From Streptomyces sp. NRRL F-5123 (GTDB taxonomy: Bacteria; Actinomycetota; Actinomycetes; Streptomycetales; Streptomycetaceae), in assembly GCF_000721495.1 (NCBI RefSeq), contig NZ_JOHY01000008.1:1-64000 (forward strand): DNA of 64,000 bases. The letters are read 5' to 3'. The translations under genes were made by a program, and so were the position numbers. This document shows, one piece after another, positions 28,249-37,786 of the stretch. Within the stretch, counting starts at the first letter, position 1. Every line of letters starts with the position of its first letter. The notes below the pieces were generated by a model. That model saw only the letters and a list, made by a program, of their open reading frames with translations, ran no database searches and was not told where the DNA came from.

Positions 28249-31200
28249 ATGGCGCGGATAGCGTGGATCGGCCGGAGGACGGGTCGTCGAGGGGTACGGC
28301 TGCGGCGTTGGGCCGGTGCCGCATCGGTGATGGCCCTGACGCTGTCCCTCGTTGGTGCCGGTGGTCCGGCGGTGGCGAAGCCGGCCCGCGCCGGGGCGCC
28401 GGCGGTGAAACAGAGCGCGGCTGTCACCGGGGGCAAAGTCGTCGGGCACAAGGCGGTCAAGGTCGAGGACCAGACGAAGCGCGCCTACCACCCCACAGCG
28501 ATCACGTGGCCGGCCGCTGCCTCCGGCGCTGCCGCGCTGACCTTGCCCGCGGCCGGGCAGCATCAGGGAGCCAAGGCGAAGGCCGCCGGTACGCCGGTGT
28601 GGGCGCGCGCGGTCGCGCCGAAGAAGGGCTCGTACCGCGGTCCGGGTGGTGTGGACGTGCGCGTCCTGCCGCACGCCGACGCCTCCCGGCTGGGCGTGAC
28701 GGGCGTGGTGTTCACCGTCGGCGCGCAGGTCGGCGGCCTGGGCGATGTCCAGGTGGGCCTGGACTACGCCGGTTTCGCCCAGGCTTTCGGCGGCAACTAC
28801 GCCTCCCACCTGCAGCTGGTGCGGCTGCCGGCGTGCGCGCTGACCGACCCGGGGCGGGCGGAATGCCGTACGCAGACGCCCCTGCACACCACGCACGACG
28901 GCGCGGCCAAGAGTCTCGCGGCCGACCTGAGCCTGAGCGGGGCGTCTGGCACAGCCTCGGGGACGACGGCAGCGCAGGCCTCTTACGTCACCGGTTCTCA
29001 GGCCGCCGCTGTGCAGCCGATTGTGCTCGCGGCAACGGCAGGGTCGGACGCGGACGGCGGTGAGGCGGGCAGCTACAGCGCCACCGCCTTGAAGCCTGAG
29101 GGCTCGTGGTCCGGTGGCGGGTCGACGGGCACGTTTTCCTACAGCTATCCGATGTCCGTGCCTGGTGCGTCGTCGACACTGCTGCCGACGGTCGGGCTGT
29201 CCTACGACTCCGGCGCACTCGACGGCCAGACCTCTTCCACCCAGGCGCAGGCCTCGTGGGTGGGTGACGGGTGGGGCACCCCGGACAGCTACATCGAGCA
29301 GACGTTCGCCTCGTGCTCGGACAGCCCCGAGGGCACCGCGTCGCCGGTGTCCACCAGTGACCAGTGCTACGACGGCCCGATCCTTACGCTGTCGCTGAAC
29401 GGCTCGTCCACCGCGCTGGTCTACGACAAGACCGCGAAGACCTACACCGCGGCGGACGGCAACGGTGAGAAGGTCACTCACGTCACCGGTTCGGGCAACG
29501 GCACGGGGACGTACAACACGGACTACTGGGTCGTCACCGAACGCACCGGCATGAGCTACATGTTCGGCCGCAACCAGCTGCCGGGCTGGTCGTCGGGCAA
29601 GGCCACCACGCACTCGGTGGACTCGATGCCGGTGTACTCCGCCCATTCGGGCGACCCGTGCTACAACTCCGCAGGGTTCACCTCGTCGGTGTGCACCACG
29701 GCCTACAAGTGGCACCTGGACTACGTCACCGACACGCACGACAACGCGATGGCGTACTACTACGCCCAGGACACCAACTACTACGGCCGCAACAAGGGCG
29801 CCGACAACGTCTCCTACGTCCGCGACTCGCACCTGACCCGGATCGACTACGGCTTCCGCGCCGGCGGCGCGTACAGCACGGTGCCGGACCAGGTGGTGTT
29901 CGGCACCGCCGGGCGCTGCACCCTCGACACCTGTGATGCGCTGTCGAAGACGACGGCGCCCACGCAGTACCCGGACGTTCCGTACTACCTGGCGTGCGCG
30001 TCGGGGGAGACGTGCGCGGCCTACTCGCCGTCGTTCTACTCCACCGTCCGCCTGACCTCGATCACGATGCAGCAGTACTCGACGTCGGCGTCTAAGTACC
30101 TGCCCGTCGACACCTACACCCTCGGCCAGAGCGAGCCCGCGACCGGCGACGGCACCTCGCCGACGCTGTGGCTGTCGTCCATCACCCACACCGGCAACGA
30201 CACCTCCGGCGGCGGCTCCACCTCATCGATCAGCCTGCCGAGCGTCACCTTCGGCGGCATCGACCTGGCCAACCGCGTCGACACCTCGTCCTTCCCCGGC
30301 CTGTACCGCTACCGCATCTCGTCGGTCACCAACGAGATGGGCGGCATCACCGGCATCACCTACGACCTGCCCGACGCCTGCACCGCCGCGTACGTGGCCT
30401 CGGCCGACCCCGCCCAGAACACCAAGTCGTGCTACCCGGTCTACTGGACGCCGAAGGACTACACCTCCCCGGTGCGCGACTGGTTCGAGAAGTACGCGGT
30501 CACCCAGGTCCTGGAGACCGACACCACCGGCGGCGCGGTCGCCCAGCAGACCAACTACGCCTACAGCGGCGGCGCTGCCTGGCACCACGACGACAACGAG
30601 GTCGTCAAGGCCAAGTACCGCACCTGGGGCCAGTTCCGCGGCTACGGCACCGTCACCACGCTGACAGGTGACGGCGCGAACGACCCGCAGACCAAGTCGG
30701 TGTCCACGTACTACCGCGGCATGGACGGCGACTGGCTGTCCGCATCCTCGACCCGCTCGGTCACGCTCACCGACTCCCAGGGCGGCGTCCACCGCGACAC
30801 CGACCAGCTCGCCGGCAACGCCCTGGAGCAGACCGCCTACACCGGCGCCGGCGGGACCATCGACCACTCCTCGATCAGCTCCTACTGGGTCTCCCCGGCA
30901 CTGGCCACCCGCACCCGCACCGGCCTGCCGGACCTGACCGCCAACACCGTCAAACTCGCCGAGGGATGGAGCCGCCAGGCCCTTACCGACGGCGGCACCA
31001 CGAAGTGGCGCTACACCGAGACCGACAACACCTACGACGACGACCCGGCACACACCACCTTCGGCGAACTCACCTACAGCTACAGCCACACCGTCCCGGT
31101 GAACACCGCCTACGACCGCTGCGCCGCCACCACCTACGCGCCCGCCAACACCTCCACCAACCTCGCCGGACTCGTCGCCTCCCAGGAGACCGACACGGTC

Positions 31201-34200
31201 GCCTGCTCCGGCTTCACCGAAGGCACCGTCGCCACCGTCCCGAAGACCCTCAACACCCTCGGCGCGCCTGCCTCGGTCAACCGCCCCGACCAGGTGGTCT
31301 CCGCGACCCGCACCTTCTACGACGACACCGCCTTCGCCACCACCTTCCCGCAGACCACCGCCCCCACCACGGGCGACGTCACCATGGTCCGCCAGGCCTC
31401 CGGCTACGCGGCCGGAGCCTTCACCTGGCAGACCGCCCAGCGCAAGACCTACGACATCTATGGCCGCCAGCACGACTCCTACGACGGCAACGGCAACAAG
31501 ACCACCATCGCCTACACCGTCAACAGCCTCGGCCTGACCACGAGCCACACCGTTACCGACCCCGCGTCCCATCAGGTCGTCCAGACCGACGCCCCCGCCC
31601 GCGGCGAAGTGTTGTCGACCACGGATACCAACGGTGTGGTCACCACCAGCCAGTACGACGCGCTCGGCCGGGTCACCGCACTGTGGCTGACCTCCCGCCC
31701 CACCACAGCCCCGGCCAACTACCTGTACAGCTACACCATCACAGCGTCCGGAGTGTCCGGAAGCACGGCGCAACGGCTCAATGACTCCCAGGGCTACGTG
31801 ACGTCGCTGACCGTCTACGACTCCCTCGGGCGCACGCGCCAGAGCCAGGCTCCCACCCCCCAGGGCGGCCGGCTGATCACGGAGTCGTTCTACGACTCCC
31901 ACGGCTGGGTCCGCAAGACGAACAACGCCTATTGGGATCCTGACCATCTGCCGGCGCTCCAGGTGGCCTCCTTCGAGGACTCGAAGATCCCCAGTCAGGT
32001 GCGGAACACCTACGACGGGCTCGGCCGAGTCGTCGTCGCGGACTCTGAGAAGTACTCGGTCACCAAGCAGGAGACCACCACCGTCTACAACGGCGACACC
32101 ACCACGGTCATCCCGCCGGATGGCGGCGTCACCAAGGCCACCGTCACCGACCCGCTCGGCCGCACCACCGCCCTGGAGGAGTACACCTCCGCGCCCACCC
32201 TCACCAAGCCGTCCGATACCTTCAACGGGACCTGGTACGTCACCGGCGGCGCCCGCAACACCACCGCCTACGGCTACGACGGCCACGGCCAGAAGAACAC
32301 CACCACCAGCGCCGGCAGCACCTGGACCTCCACCTACAACCTCCTGGGCCAGATCGACTCCAAGACCGACCCCGACGCCGGCAAAAGCAGCATGTGGTAC
32401 GACGCCAACGGCAACCTCACCCAGACTGAGGACGCCCGCAGCACGTACACCTCCACCACCTACGACGCCTTCAACCGGAAGACCGCCCAGTACGCCGCGG
32501 CCACCGCGAGCCAGTCCGCGGACAACGAGACGGCCTCGTGGGTGTACGACAACGCCAACGGCGTCAGCGGCGTGACCAACGCGATCGGGCACCTGACCAC
32601 CGCCACCTCCTACACCGGCGGCTACGCCTACAAAACCCAAGCACTGGGCTTCAACGTCTTCGGCGAATCACTCGGCGAGACCGTCACCATCCCGTCGGCC
32701 GCACAGGGCACGCAACTCGGCAAGTCCTACACCTTCAAGCACACCTACACCCCCACCACCGGCCTGCCCGACACGGACAACTACCCGCTGGGCAGCGGCC
32801 TCCCCAACGAGATCGTCACCCACACCCACGCCACCGCCCTTGACTTGCCCAACGGGCTCGGCACTATCGACTACGGCTACGCGCAGGACACCACCTACAA
32901 CGCCTACGGCCAGGTCCTCCAGGAAGAGCTCGGCACCGGAGACAATCTCGCCTACATCACCAACACCTACGACGACCACACCGGCGCACTGACCGACCAA
33001 CTGGTCACCCGCAGCGTCACCAAGGCCAAGGTCGACGAGCAGAGCTACACCTACGACGCCGCTGGCAACATCACCCAGCAGGTGTCCACCCGCCTCGGTT
33101 CCAGCACCACTGCCGAGACCCAGTGCTACGGCTACGACACCCTCGACCGCCTCGACACGGCCTGGACCGCCACAGACGACTGCGCCACCGAACCCACCGC
33201 GACCAACTCCTCCATGGTCGGCGACCCGCTCGGCGCGGCCAGCGCCTACTGGACCAGCTGGATGTTCACGGCCGGCAGCGAACGCGACACCCAGACCGAA
33301 CACTCCACCACCGGCGGCGCCGACACCACCACCCACTACGCCTACGACGGCAACGGCAAGGGCCAGCCCCACACCCTCACCAGCGAGACCGCCGCCACGG
33401 GTACGAGCACCAGCGGCAGCTCCTACGCCTACGACGCCGACGGCAACATGATCACCCGCAACACCCCCGACCAGGGCAGCCAGTCCCTGACCTGGAACAA
33501 CGCAGGGAAACTCACCGCTGTCACCACCCCGGATGCAGGCGTCTCCTACATCTACGACGCCGACGGCAACCTGCTGATCAAGGCCGACCCCACCAGCAAG
33601 ACCCTCTACCTGCCCGGCCAGCAGATCACCCTGAACACCACCACCAACACCACAACAGCCGTCCGCTACATCGCTCTCCCCGGCGGCGGCACCGTCGTCC
33701 GCACCGGCACCACCACCCACTACAACTTCGAGATCAGCGACCCCCACGGCACCAGCGGCCTCTACCTCGACAACACCGCCCAAACCCCCACCTGGCGCCA
33801 ATTCACCCCCTACGGCGCCCCCCGCGGCACCTCCACCACCTGGCTCGACGACCGCGGCTTCCTCAACAAGCCCACCGACACCACCACCGGCCTCACCACC
33901 ATCGGCGCCCGCGAATACGACCCAGGCACCGGCAACTTCATCAGCCTCGACCCCCTCTTCATCGACTCCGCCCCCGAAACCCTCAACGGCTACACCTACA
34001 CAGCCAACAACCCCGTCGGCCAATCCGACCCCACAGGACTGTGCGGCGGCGGCTGGGTCCAGGGCGCTCCCTGCCCCAACGAAGGCGGCTGGATCCAGGG
34101 CCCGGCAGCCGTATCAACAACGCCCGGCACCGGCGCCGGTCTGGGATCCGGCATCACCCCCACGATCCCGCTCTACACTGCGGTCAGCCCGACTGTTCTG

Positions 34201-35385
34201 GTTCAAGGAGACACCAAACTCCTGCATCGAATCGCCAAGGACTACGACGCCGAATACCGTAAGCACTACGGGTGGCTGAAACCTGGCGAGTCCATTACGG
34301 CCTGGGAAGACGTCCTTCTCTGGGAAGACGTGTGCGCACACGACAAGGGGTTGTGTAACCAGACGATCGTTGACGCTCTCCACCTCGCACAAATGGAGAA
34401 CACGGACGACTTCACCGCCGGCCTGATGTTCTCCGAGTGCGAGTTCTCACTTGATGGGTGCGGTAAGGGTTTCGGTGGCGCTCTCGTGTATGCGACCGGT
34501 GCAGCCCAAGGATGGAGTGGCAAGGGGAGTGCGGGCCTACCGGAAACATTTGCTGTCGCACATTACGATTCACAAAACAGCGAAGTGAATCTTAGTGTGT
34601 TCTCGGGATGCAACAGCTTCGCAGGAGACACACCAGTCCTCATGCCCGACGGCAAGAGTCGCCCCATCAGCCAGGTGAAGCCAGGTGACACGGTCGCCGA
34701 TTCCTCACCCGGAGTCGAAGGCGGGACGAAGGACCAGGCCCACACCGTCACCGGCACGCACGTCACGTTCAATGACCGAGACTACGTCAACGTGACCGTC
34801 GCCACGGAAGGCGGCCCGAAGTCAATCGTCGGCACGGCGCACCACCTGTACTGGGACGCGACCTCCCACTCATGGACGCAAGCCAGCCAGCTCCACGTAG
34901 GACACCTGCTCCAGACCAGTGACGGCGCCACCGCGCTCATCGTCGCGTTGCGCCCCTATGCGGCTCGTATGGTCACATACAACCTCACGGTTGAGACGGC
35001 ACACACCTACTATGTGTTGGCAGGAGCCACGCCGGTCCTCGTTCACAACTGTAGTAGCGTCGATGATCTAAGCAGGAGCGCAACCGATCCACTCAATGGA
35101 AAAGCTGGTGACAGCGCAGCTTCTCGCGCCTACCAGAAGCACATGAACCGTCCAGGAACAAGCCTGATCAAGCTCAACTCTGGAAAAGATCGGGTCGACA
35201 TGTCGGATTATCTCGTAAACGACTTGCTTACGAATCCCAAGTCCGCAGTTCAGAGATACACGAACCCTGAGGGTCGCAATGTCGTACGCTACCTTCTCCC
35301 TGACGTGGGTGCGGCGTGGGATGCCGACACCGATGAATTCATTGGATTCCTGGATCATGCGAACATCCGAATGGGCGCACCGTGA
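28249..35385 (+). CDS. Secreted Rhs/YD-repeat polymorphic toxin with Hint module and C-terminal toxin
   Basis: A 2378-residue protein from ATG 28249 (an in-frame GTG lies at 28240). Sec signal: Arg-rich start, hydrophobic ASVMALTLSLVGAGG, AVA cleavage near residue 43. A SpvB-like region follows (about 270-700: GTFSYSYPMSVPGASSTLLP then TVGLSYDSGALDGQTSS). YD repeats run from about 1040 to 1870 (YDALGRVTALW, YDAAGNITQQ). The Rhs core ends with REYDPGTGNFISLDPLF (about 1887) and DPTGL (about 1928). After a 190-residue pretoxin comes a Hint domain from C2121 (CNSFAGDTPVLMPDGKS) to HN-C at 2266-2268, expected to self-cleave. The last about 110 residues are the toxin tip (AYQKHMNRPGTSLIKLNSGK, DLLTNPKSAVQRY, GRNVVRYLLPD, FIGFLDHANIR). 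A contact-dependent or released antibacterial toxin is inferred. Confidence 0.9.
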   Translation: MARIAWIGRRTGRRGVRLRRWAGAASVMALTLSLVGAGGPAVAKPARAGAPAVKQSAAVTGGKVVGHKAVKVEDQTKRAYHPTAITWPAAASGAAALTLPAAGQHQGAKAKAAGTPVWARAVAPKKGSYRGPGGVDVRVLPHADASRLGVTGVVFTVGAQVGGLGDVQVGLDYAGFAQAFGGNYASHLQLVRLPACALTDPGRAECRTQTPLHTTHDGAAKSLAADLSLSGASGTASGTTAAQASYVTGSQAAAVQPIVLAATAGSDADGGEAGSYSATALKPEGSWSGGGSTGTFSYSYPMSVPGASSTLLPTVGLSYDSGALDGQTSSTQAQASWVGDGWGTPDSYIEQTFASCSDSPEGTASPVSTSDQCYDGPILTLSLNGSSTALVYDKTAKTYTAADGNGEKVTHVTGSGNGTGTYNTDYWVVTERTGMSYMFGRNQLPGWSSGKATTHSVDSMPVYSAHSGDPCYNSAGFTSSVCTTAYKWHLDYVTDTHDNAMAYYYAQDTNYYGRNKGADNVSYVRDSHLTRIDYGFRAGGAYSTVPDQVVFGTAGRCTLDTCDALSKTTAPTQYPDVPYYLACASGETCAAYSPSFYSTVRLTSITMQQYSTSASKYLPVDTYTLGQSEPATGDGTSPTLWLSSITHTGNDTSGGGSTSSISLPSVTFGGIDLANRVDTSSFPGLYRYRISSVTNEMGGITGITYDLPDACTAAYVASADPAQNTKSCYPVYWTPKDYTSPVRDWFEKYAVTQVLETDTTGGAVAQQTNYAYSGGAAWHHDDNEVVKAKYRTWGQFRGYGTVTTLTGDGANDPQTKSVSTYYRGMDGDWLSASSTRSVTLTDSQGGVHRDTDQLAGNALEQTAYTGAGGTIDHSSISSYWVSPALATRTRTGLPDLTANTVKLAEGWSRQALTDGGTTKWRYTETDNTYDDDPAHTTFGELTYSYSHTVPVNTAYDRCAATTYAPANTSTNLAGLVASQETDTVACSGFTEGTVATVPKTLNTLGAPASVNRPDQVVSATRTFYDDTAFATTFPQTTAPTTGDVTMVRQASGYAAGAFTWQTAQRKTYDIYGRQHDSYDGNGNKTTIAYTVNSLGLTTSHTVTDPASHQVVQTDAPARGEVLSTTDTNGVVTTSQYDALGRVTALWLTSRPTTAPANYLYSYTITASGVSGSTAQRLNDSQGYVTSLTVYDSLGRTRQSQAPTPQGGRLITESFYDSHGWVRKTNNAYWDPDHLPALQVASFEDSKIPSQVRNTYDGLGRVVVADSEKYSVTKQETTTVYNGDTTTVIPPDGGVTKATVTDPLGRTTALEEYTSAPTLTKPSDTFNGTWYVTGGARNTTAYGYDGHGQKNTTTSAGSTWTSTYNLLGQIDSKTDPDAGKSSMWYDANGNLTQTEDARSTYTSTTYDAFNRKTAQYAAATASQSADNETASWVYDNANGVSGVTNAIGHLTTATSYTGGYAYKTQALGFNVFGESLGETVTIPSAAQGTQLGKSYTFKHTYTPTTGLPDTDNYPLGSGLPNEIVTHTHATALDLPNGLGTIDYGYAQDTTYNAYGQVLQEELGTGDNLAYITNTYDDHTGALTDQLVTRSVTKAKVDEQSYTYDAAGNITQQVSTRLGSSTTAETQCYGYDTLDRLDTAWTATDDCATEPTATNSSMVGDPLGAASAYWTSWMFTAGSERDTQTEHSTTGGADTTTHYAYDGNGKGQPHTLTSETAATGTSTSGSSYAYDADGNMITRNTPDQGSQSLTWNNAGKLTAVTTPDAGVSYIYDADGNLLIKADPTSKTLYLPGQQITLNTTTNTTTAVRYIALPGGGTVVRTGTTTHYNFEISDPHGTSGLYLDNTAQTPTWRQFTPYGAPRGTSTTWLDDRGFLNKPTDTTTGLTTIGAREYDPGTGNFISLDPLFIDSAPETLNGYTYTANNPVGQSDPTGLCGGGWVQGAPCPNEGGWIQGPAAVSTTPGTGAGLGSGITPTIPLYTAVSPTVLVQGDTKLLHRIAKDYDAEYRKHYGWLKPGESITAWEDVLLWEDVCAHDKGLCNQTIVDALHLAQMENTDDFTAGLMFSECEFSLDGCGKGFGGALVYATGAAQGWSGKGSAGLPETFAVAHYDSQNSEVNLSVFSGCNSFAGDTPVLMPDGKSRPISQVKPGDTVADSSPGVEGGTKDQAHTVTGTHVTFNDRDYVNVTVATEGGPKSIVGTAHHLYWDATSHSWTQASQLHVGHLLQTSDGATALIVALRPYAARMVTYNLTVETAHTYYVLAGATPVLVHNCSSVDDLSRSATDPLNGKAGDSAASRAYQKHMNRPGTSLIKLNSGKDRVDMSDYLVNDLLTNPKSAVQRYTNPEGRNVVRYLLPDVGAAWDADTDEFIGFLDHANIRMGAP

Positions 35386-35849
35386 CACATGCAGAGTATT
35401 TGAACCTCCTGCAGTTCCTGAAGATGCAGGAAGATAGCCTGATCGAAGTGTTCGTGACTTCGGCTTCGTATGAGCAATGGGTCGCTGCAATCGAAGGGCT
35501 CGCTGTGGGTGGTTTCATCCTCGGAATGAAGCATTTCGACTCGGATGTGCCGGTCGATCTAAATCCCGAAATGTTCAATGAGGGCGATAACGTTGACTAC
35601 CTCCTGTCGGTCCAAGTGGGTCGGCAGTCCTGGACTACTCAGTTCTATTCATCAACACTCATTGACTTTCAAGGCGACCCCCGAAGTATTCACACGGAGA
35701 AAGACGTTGCAGACGTTGTGGAATTTATGCGAGTGATTTCTGAGGCGACTGGACAGACGGTCCATCTTTCGTCCGAGACGCTCGACTATGCGAACGCAAC
35801 GGCCTACATGACAGTAGCCGCTAATGGGGCGCCTGACGGCAGTAGCTGA
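35382..35849 (+). CDS. Presumed immunity protein for the Rhs toxin tip
   Basis: A 155-residue soluble, acidic protein without a signal peptide. Its GTG start overlaps the toxin's stop (GTGA), the standard position of a cognate immunity gene. The fold looks alpha/beta: MTHAEYLNLLQFLKMQED helix, EGLAVGGFILGMKHFDSD strand/turn, then NVDYLLSVQVGRQSWTTQFY strands and a C-terminal ADVVEFMRVISEATGQTVH helix. I do not recognise a named Imm family. GC content drops visibly from about 34.2 kb through this gene, compared with the rest of the Rhs gene, as is usual for exchanged toxin tips. Function is inferred from position. Confidence 0.7.
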   Translation: MTHAEYLNLLQFLKMQEDSLIEVFVTSASYEQWVAAIEGLAVGGFILGMKHFDSDVPVDLNPEMFNEGDNVDYLLSVQVGRQSWTTQFYSSTLIDFQGDPRSIHTEKDVADVVEFMRVISEATGQTVHLSSETLDYANATAYMTVAANGAPDGSS

Positions 35850-36912
35850 CGGTAACGGTGGTGGACGTGTAGGGCCACCGTCGCCGGTCTCGGCGGCAGT
35901 GGCCCACCCGCAGGGGGCGCCGAGCGGGTGTCCGAGCCCCGGCAGGAGCCCGCGCAGCTCCGCGACGATTGCGAGACGGTACCGACGCTGTGGGTGCCTC
36001 GAGCCTGACCGAGGCACCCGCGTGCGCCACCCACCTGAACGCCGAGCCCCCAGCCCCGTGCCTCGGTCCGACAGACACGCCACTCGGGGGACTGGGTCTG
36101 CCGCACAAAACACACAATCGGGTACCGCCGGGCTGGCTTGCTCGGCAGTCAGGTGCCGTCAGTCGGCTGGATGAAGCTGCAGTGCTGGATCGGCGCTGGA
36201 TGCGTACACCGGTGGCCCTGTTTGCGCAGGTGGCAGCCCTGGGGTCAATGTTCCGCTTCAACGTGTAGCGGGTGCCTGTAACCTAGGTGGCGCTGTTTCA
36301 CAAACTTGCAGGTCAGGTGGGGTCGGCGTGAATTCACGTCGGCCCCGTCGTCGTACCGCGCGCTGGATCCGCGCTGGATGGCAGATGGGTGCACGTAGCG
36401 TTGGTCCGCGCGTTCATGCTCGGGTGAGGGTGGAACTTCACCACGGCGGTTGCCCCGCGCCGGCAGCCCGCTGGTTCCGCCTCGGTCTCCGTCTGCCGGT
36501 CCGTGACACCGGGGTCGGGCCGCGGGGACGGGTGCGCCGACGGGATGTCTGCCGGCGCGTACGCGGCAGGTTTCACAGCGGTCTCCTATCGACCACGAGT
36601 TCGTCACCAGGTTCGAGGACGCGCCTGGTACGCCTTTCCATCCATCAAACGGGAAGGCCGCTCCATATATCTCGATCGAGACGCACATCACAACGCGGGG
36701 TCGGAACACCAGGGATGGCCCCGCGCGACAGGGGCTGGGCGTTGCGGTGGGCCGTGCGCACGGGACCACACCCGACGCGCGTGCACGGCGTGGTGCGCGG
36801 TCTCATGCCCGCGGGGCGCACACCGCCCCGACACCCGCGGCACGGACGGGAGAACAGGCAGCGGCGGGCAGGCCGGCGCACGCCGGCCCTGCCCGGTGGA
36901 GGCCGGTGGGTG
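35850..36912. other. 1-kb gene-free stretch after the toxin/immunity pair
   Basis: Frames here are short, proline/arginine-rich and mutually overlapping, with no ribosome-binding sites. It holds two strong palindromes: a 10-bp-stem hairpin at 35992-36019 and a 28-base near-perfect palindrome centred on GTGAATTCAC at 36319-36346. Possibly old displaced toxin tips or decayed DNA; no similarity can be asserted. Confidence 0.45.
35992..36019. terminator. Hairpin, possible terminator
   Basis: GGGTGCCTCG (35992-36001) pairs perfectly with CGAGGCACCC (36010-36019) around an eight-base loop. It lies about 140 bases after the immunity gene and has no T-run, as is common in actinobacteria. It probably ends the Rhs transcript. 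Confidence 0.5.
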
Positions 36913-37605
36913 TCAGTGGCGGTCGGCGCCCGGGGCGTTGCGGTACATCGCCTGATCGAGCGCCTTGACGCTGGGAGGCTTCGGGAGGCGGTTGCCGGGG
37001 CGCTCGCCGTCGGGGTTCTCGAACGCCTGCATCATGTAGGCGACGAGGCGACGCCAGGCGTCGGGCGCGGTCTGGTGGGTGGCCGCGATGACACCCGCGT
37101 TGGCGGTGAGCAGGATGACCAGATCCTGGTGGGCGAAGTCCGGGCGCAGCCGGCCGGTGGCCTTAGCGCGCTGGGTGAGCGTCACGTATCCCCGGTAGGC
37201 GCTCATACGGGCCTGCTCCACGCCCTTGGCCTGGGGGAAGGTCATCGTGAGAACGTCGGCGAAGCCTCGGTCGGCGGCCTGCATGGCGCAGACGGACTCG
37301 ACGTAGGTCGTGAAGCCGTGCCAGGGGTCGGGGTCGGCGAGGGCCTTCTCCGCCAACTGGCTGTAGGCGTTCATGCGCTCGGCGAACACCGCGTCGATCA
37401 GGTCGCCTTGGGTGGGGAAGCGGCGGAAGAGAGTCGCGATCCCGACGCCCGCCTCGCGGGCGACGGAGGCCATCGAGGCGCTGAGCCCCTCGCGGGCGAA
37501 GACGGTGCACGCGGCGGACAGAATGCGTTCGCGGTTGCGCGCGGCGTCGCGCCGCAGGGGCTGCGTGCGTTCGCCGGGTGGGCCGGTGCTGTCGTCGGGG
37601 TCCAC
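36913..37605 (-). CDS. TetR family transcriptional regulator
   Basis: A 230-residue regulator starting at GTG 37605 with GGAGGAC upstream. N-terminal TetR HTH: RDAARNRERILSAACTVFAR, EGLSASMASVAREAGVG, IATLFRRFPTQGDLIDAVF (about residues 18-72), followed by a ligand-binding helical domain with FADVLTMTFPQAKGVEQ. This arrangement matches the SbtR-like C-terminal group. It is the last of five minus-strand genes (SDR, SDR, flavodoxin, monooxygenase-oxidase fusion, TetR) and is likely to control them or itself. Effector unknown. Confidence 0.88.
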   Translation of the reverse strand: MDPDDSTGPPGERTQPLRRDAARNRERILSAACTVFAREGLSASMASVAREAGVGIATLFRRFPTQGDLIDAVFAERMNAYSQLAEKALADPDPWHGFTTYVESVCAMQAADRGFADVLTMTFPQAKGVEQARMSAYRGYVTLTQRAKATGRLRPDFAHQDLVILLTANAGVIAATHQTAPDAWRRLVAYMMQAFENPDGERPGNRLPKPPSVKALDQAMYRNAPGADRH

Positions 37606-37786
37606 ACGTCCTCCATATCAAGCGGTATGGGCTATCCAATTGTCAAACAGCGATCTTCGTCCGGCCGGACGGTGGGTGCGATTCCCGGGTCTTCGCGCAG
37701 GCGGGTGCCGACGGAGTCGGGGCCGCTCCCCGTCCGGCCGCACGGAGACCGGCACGTCCCTGCGCGCCGGGCTCGAACGTCAGCCT

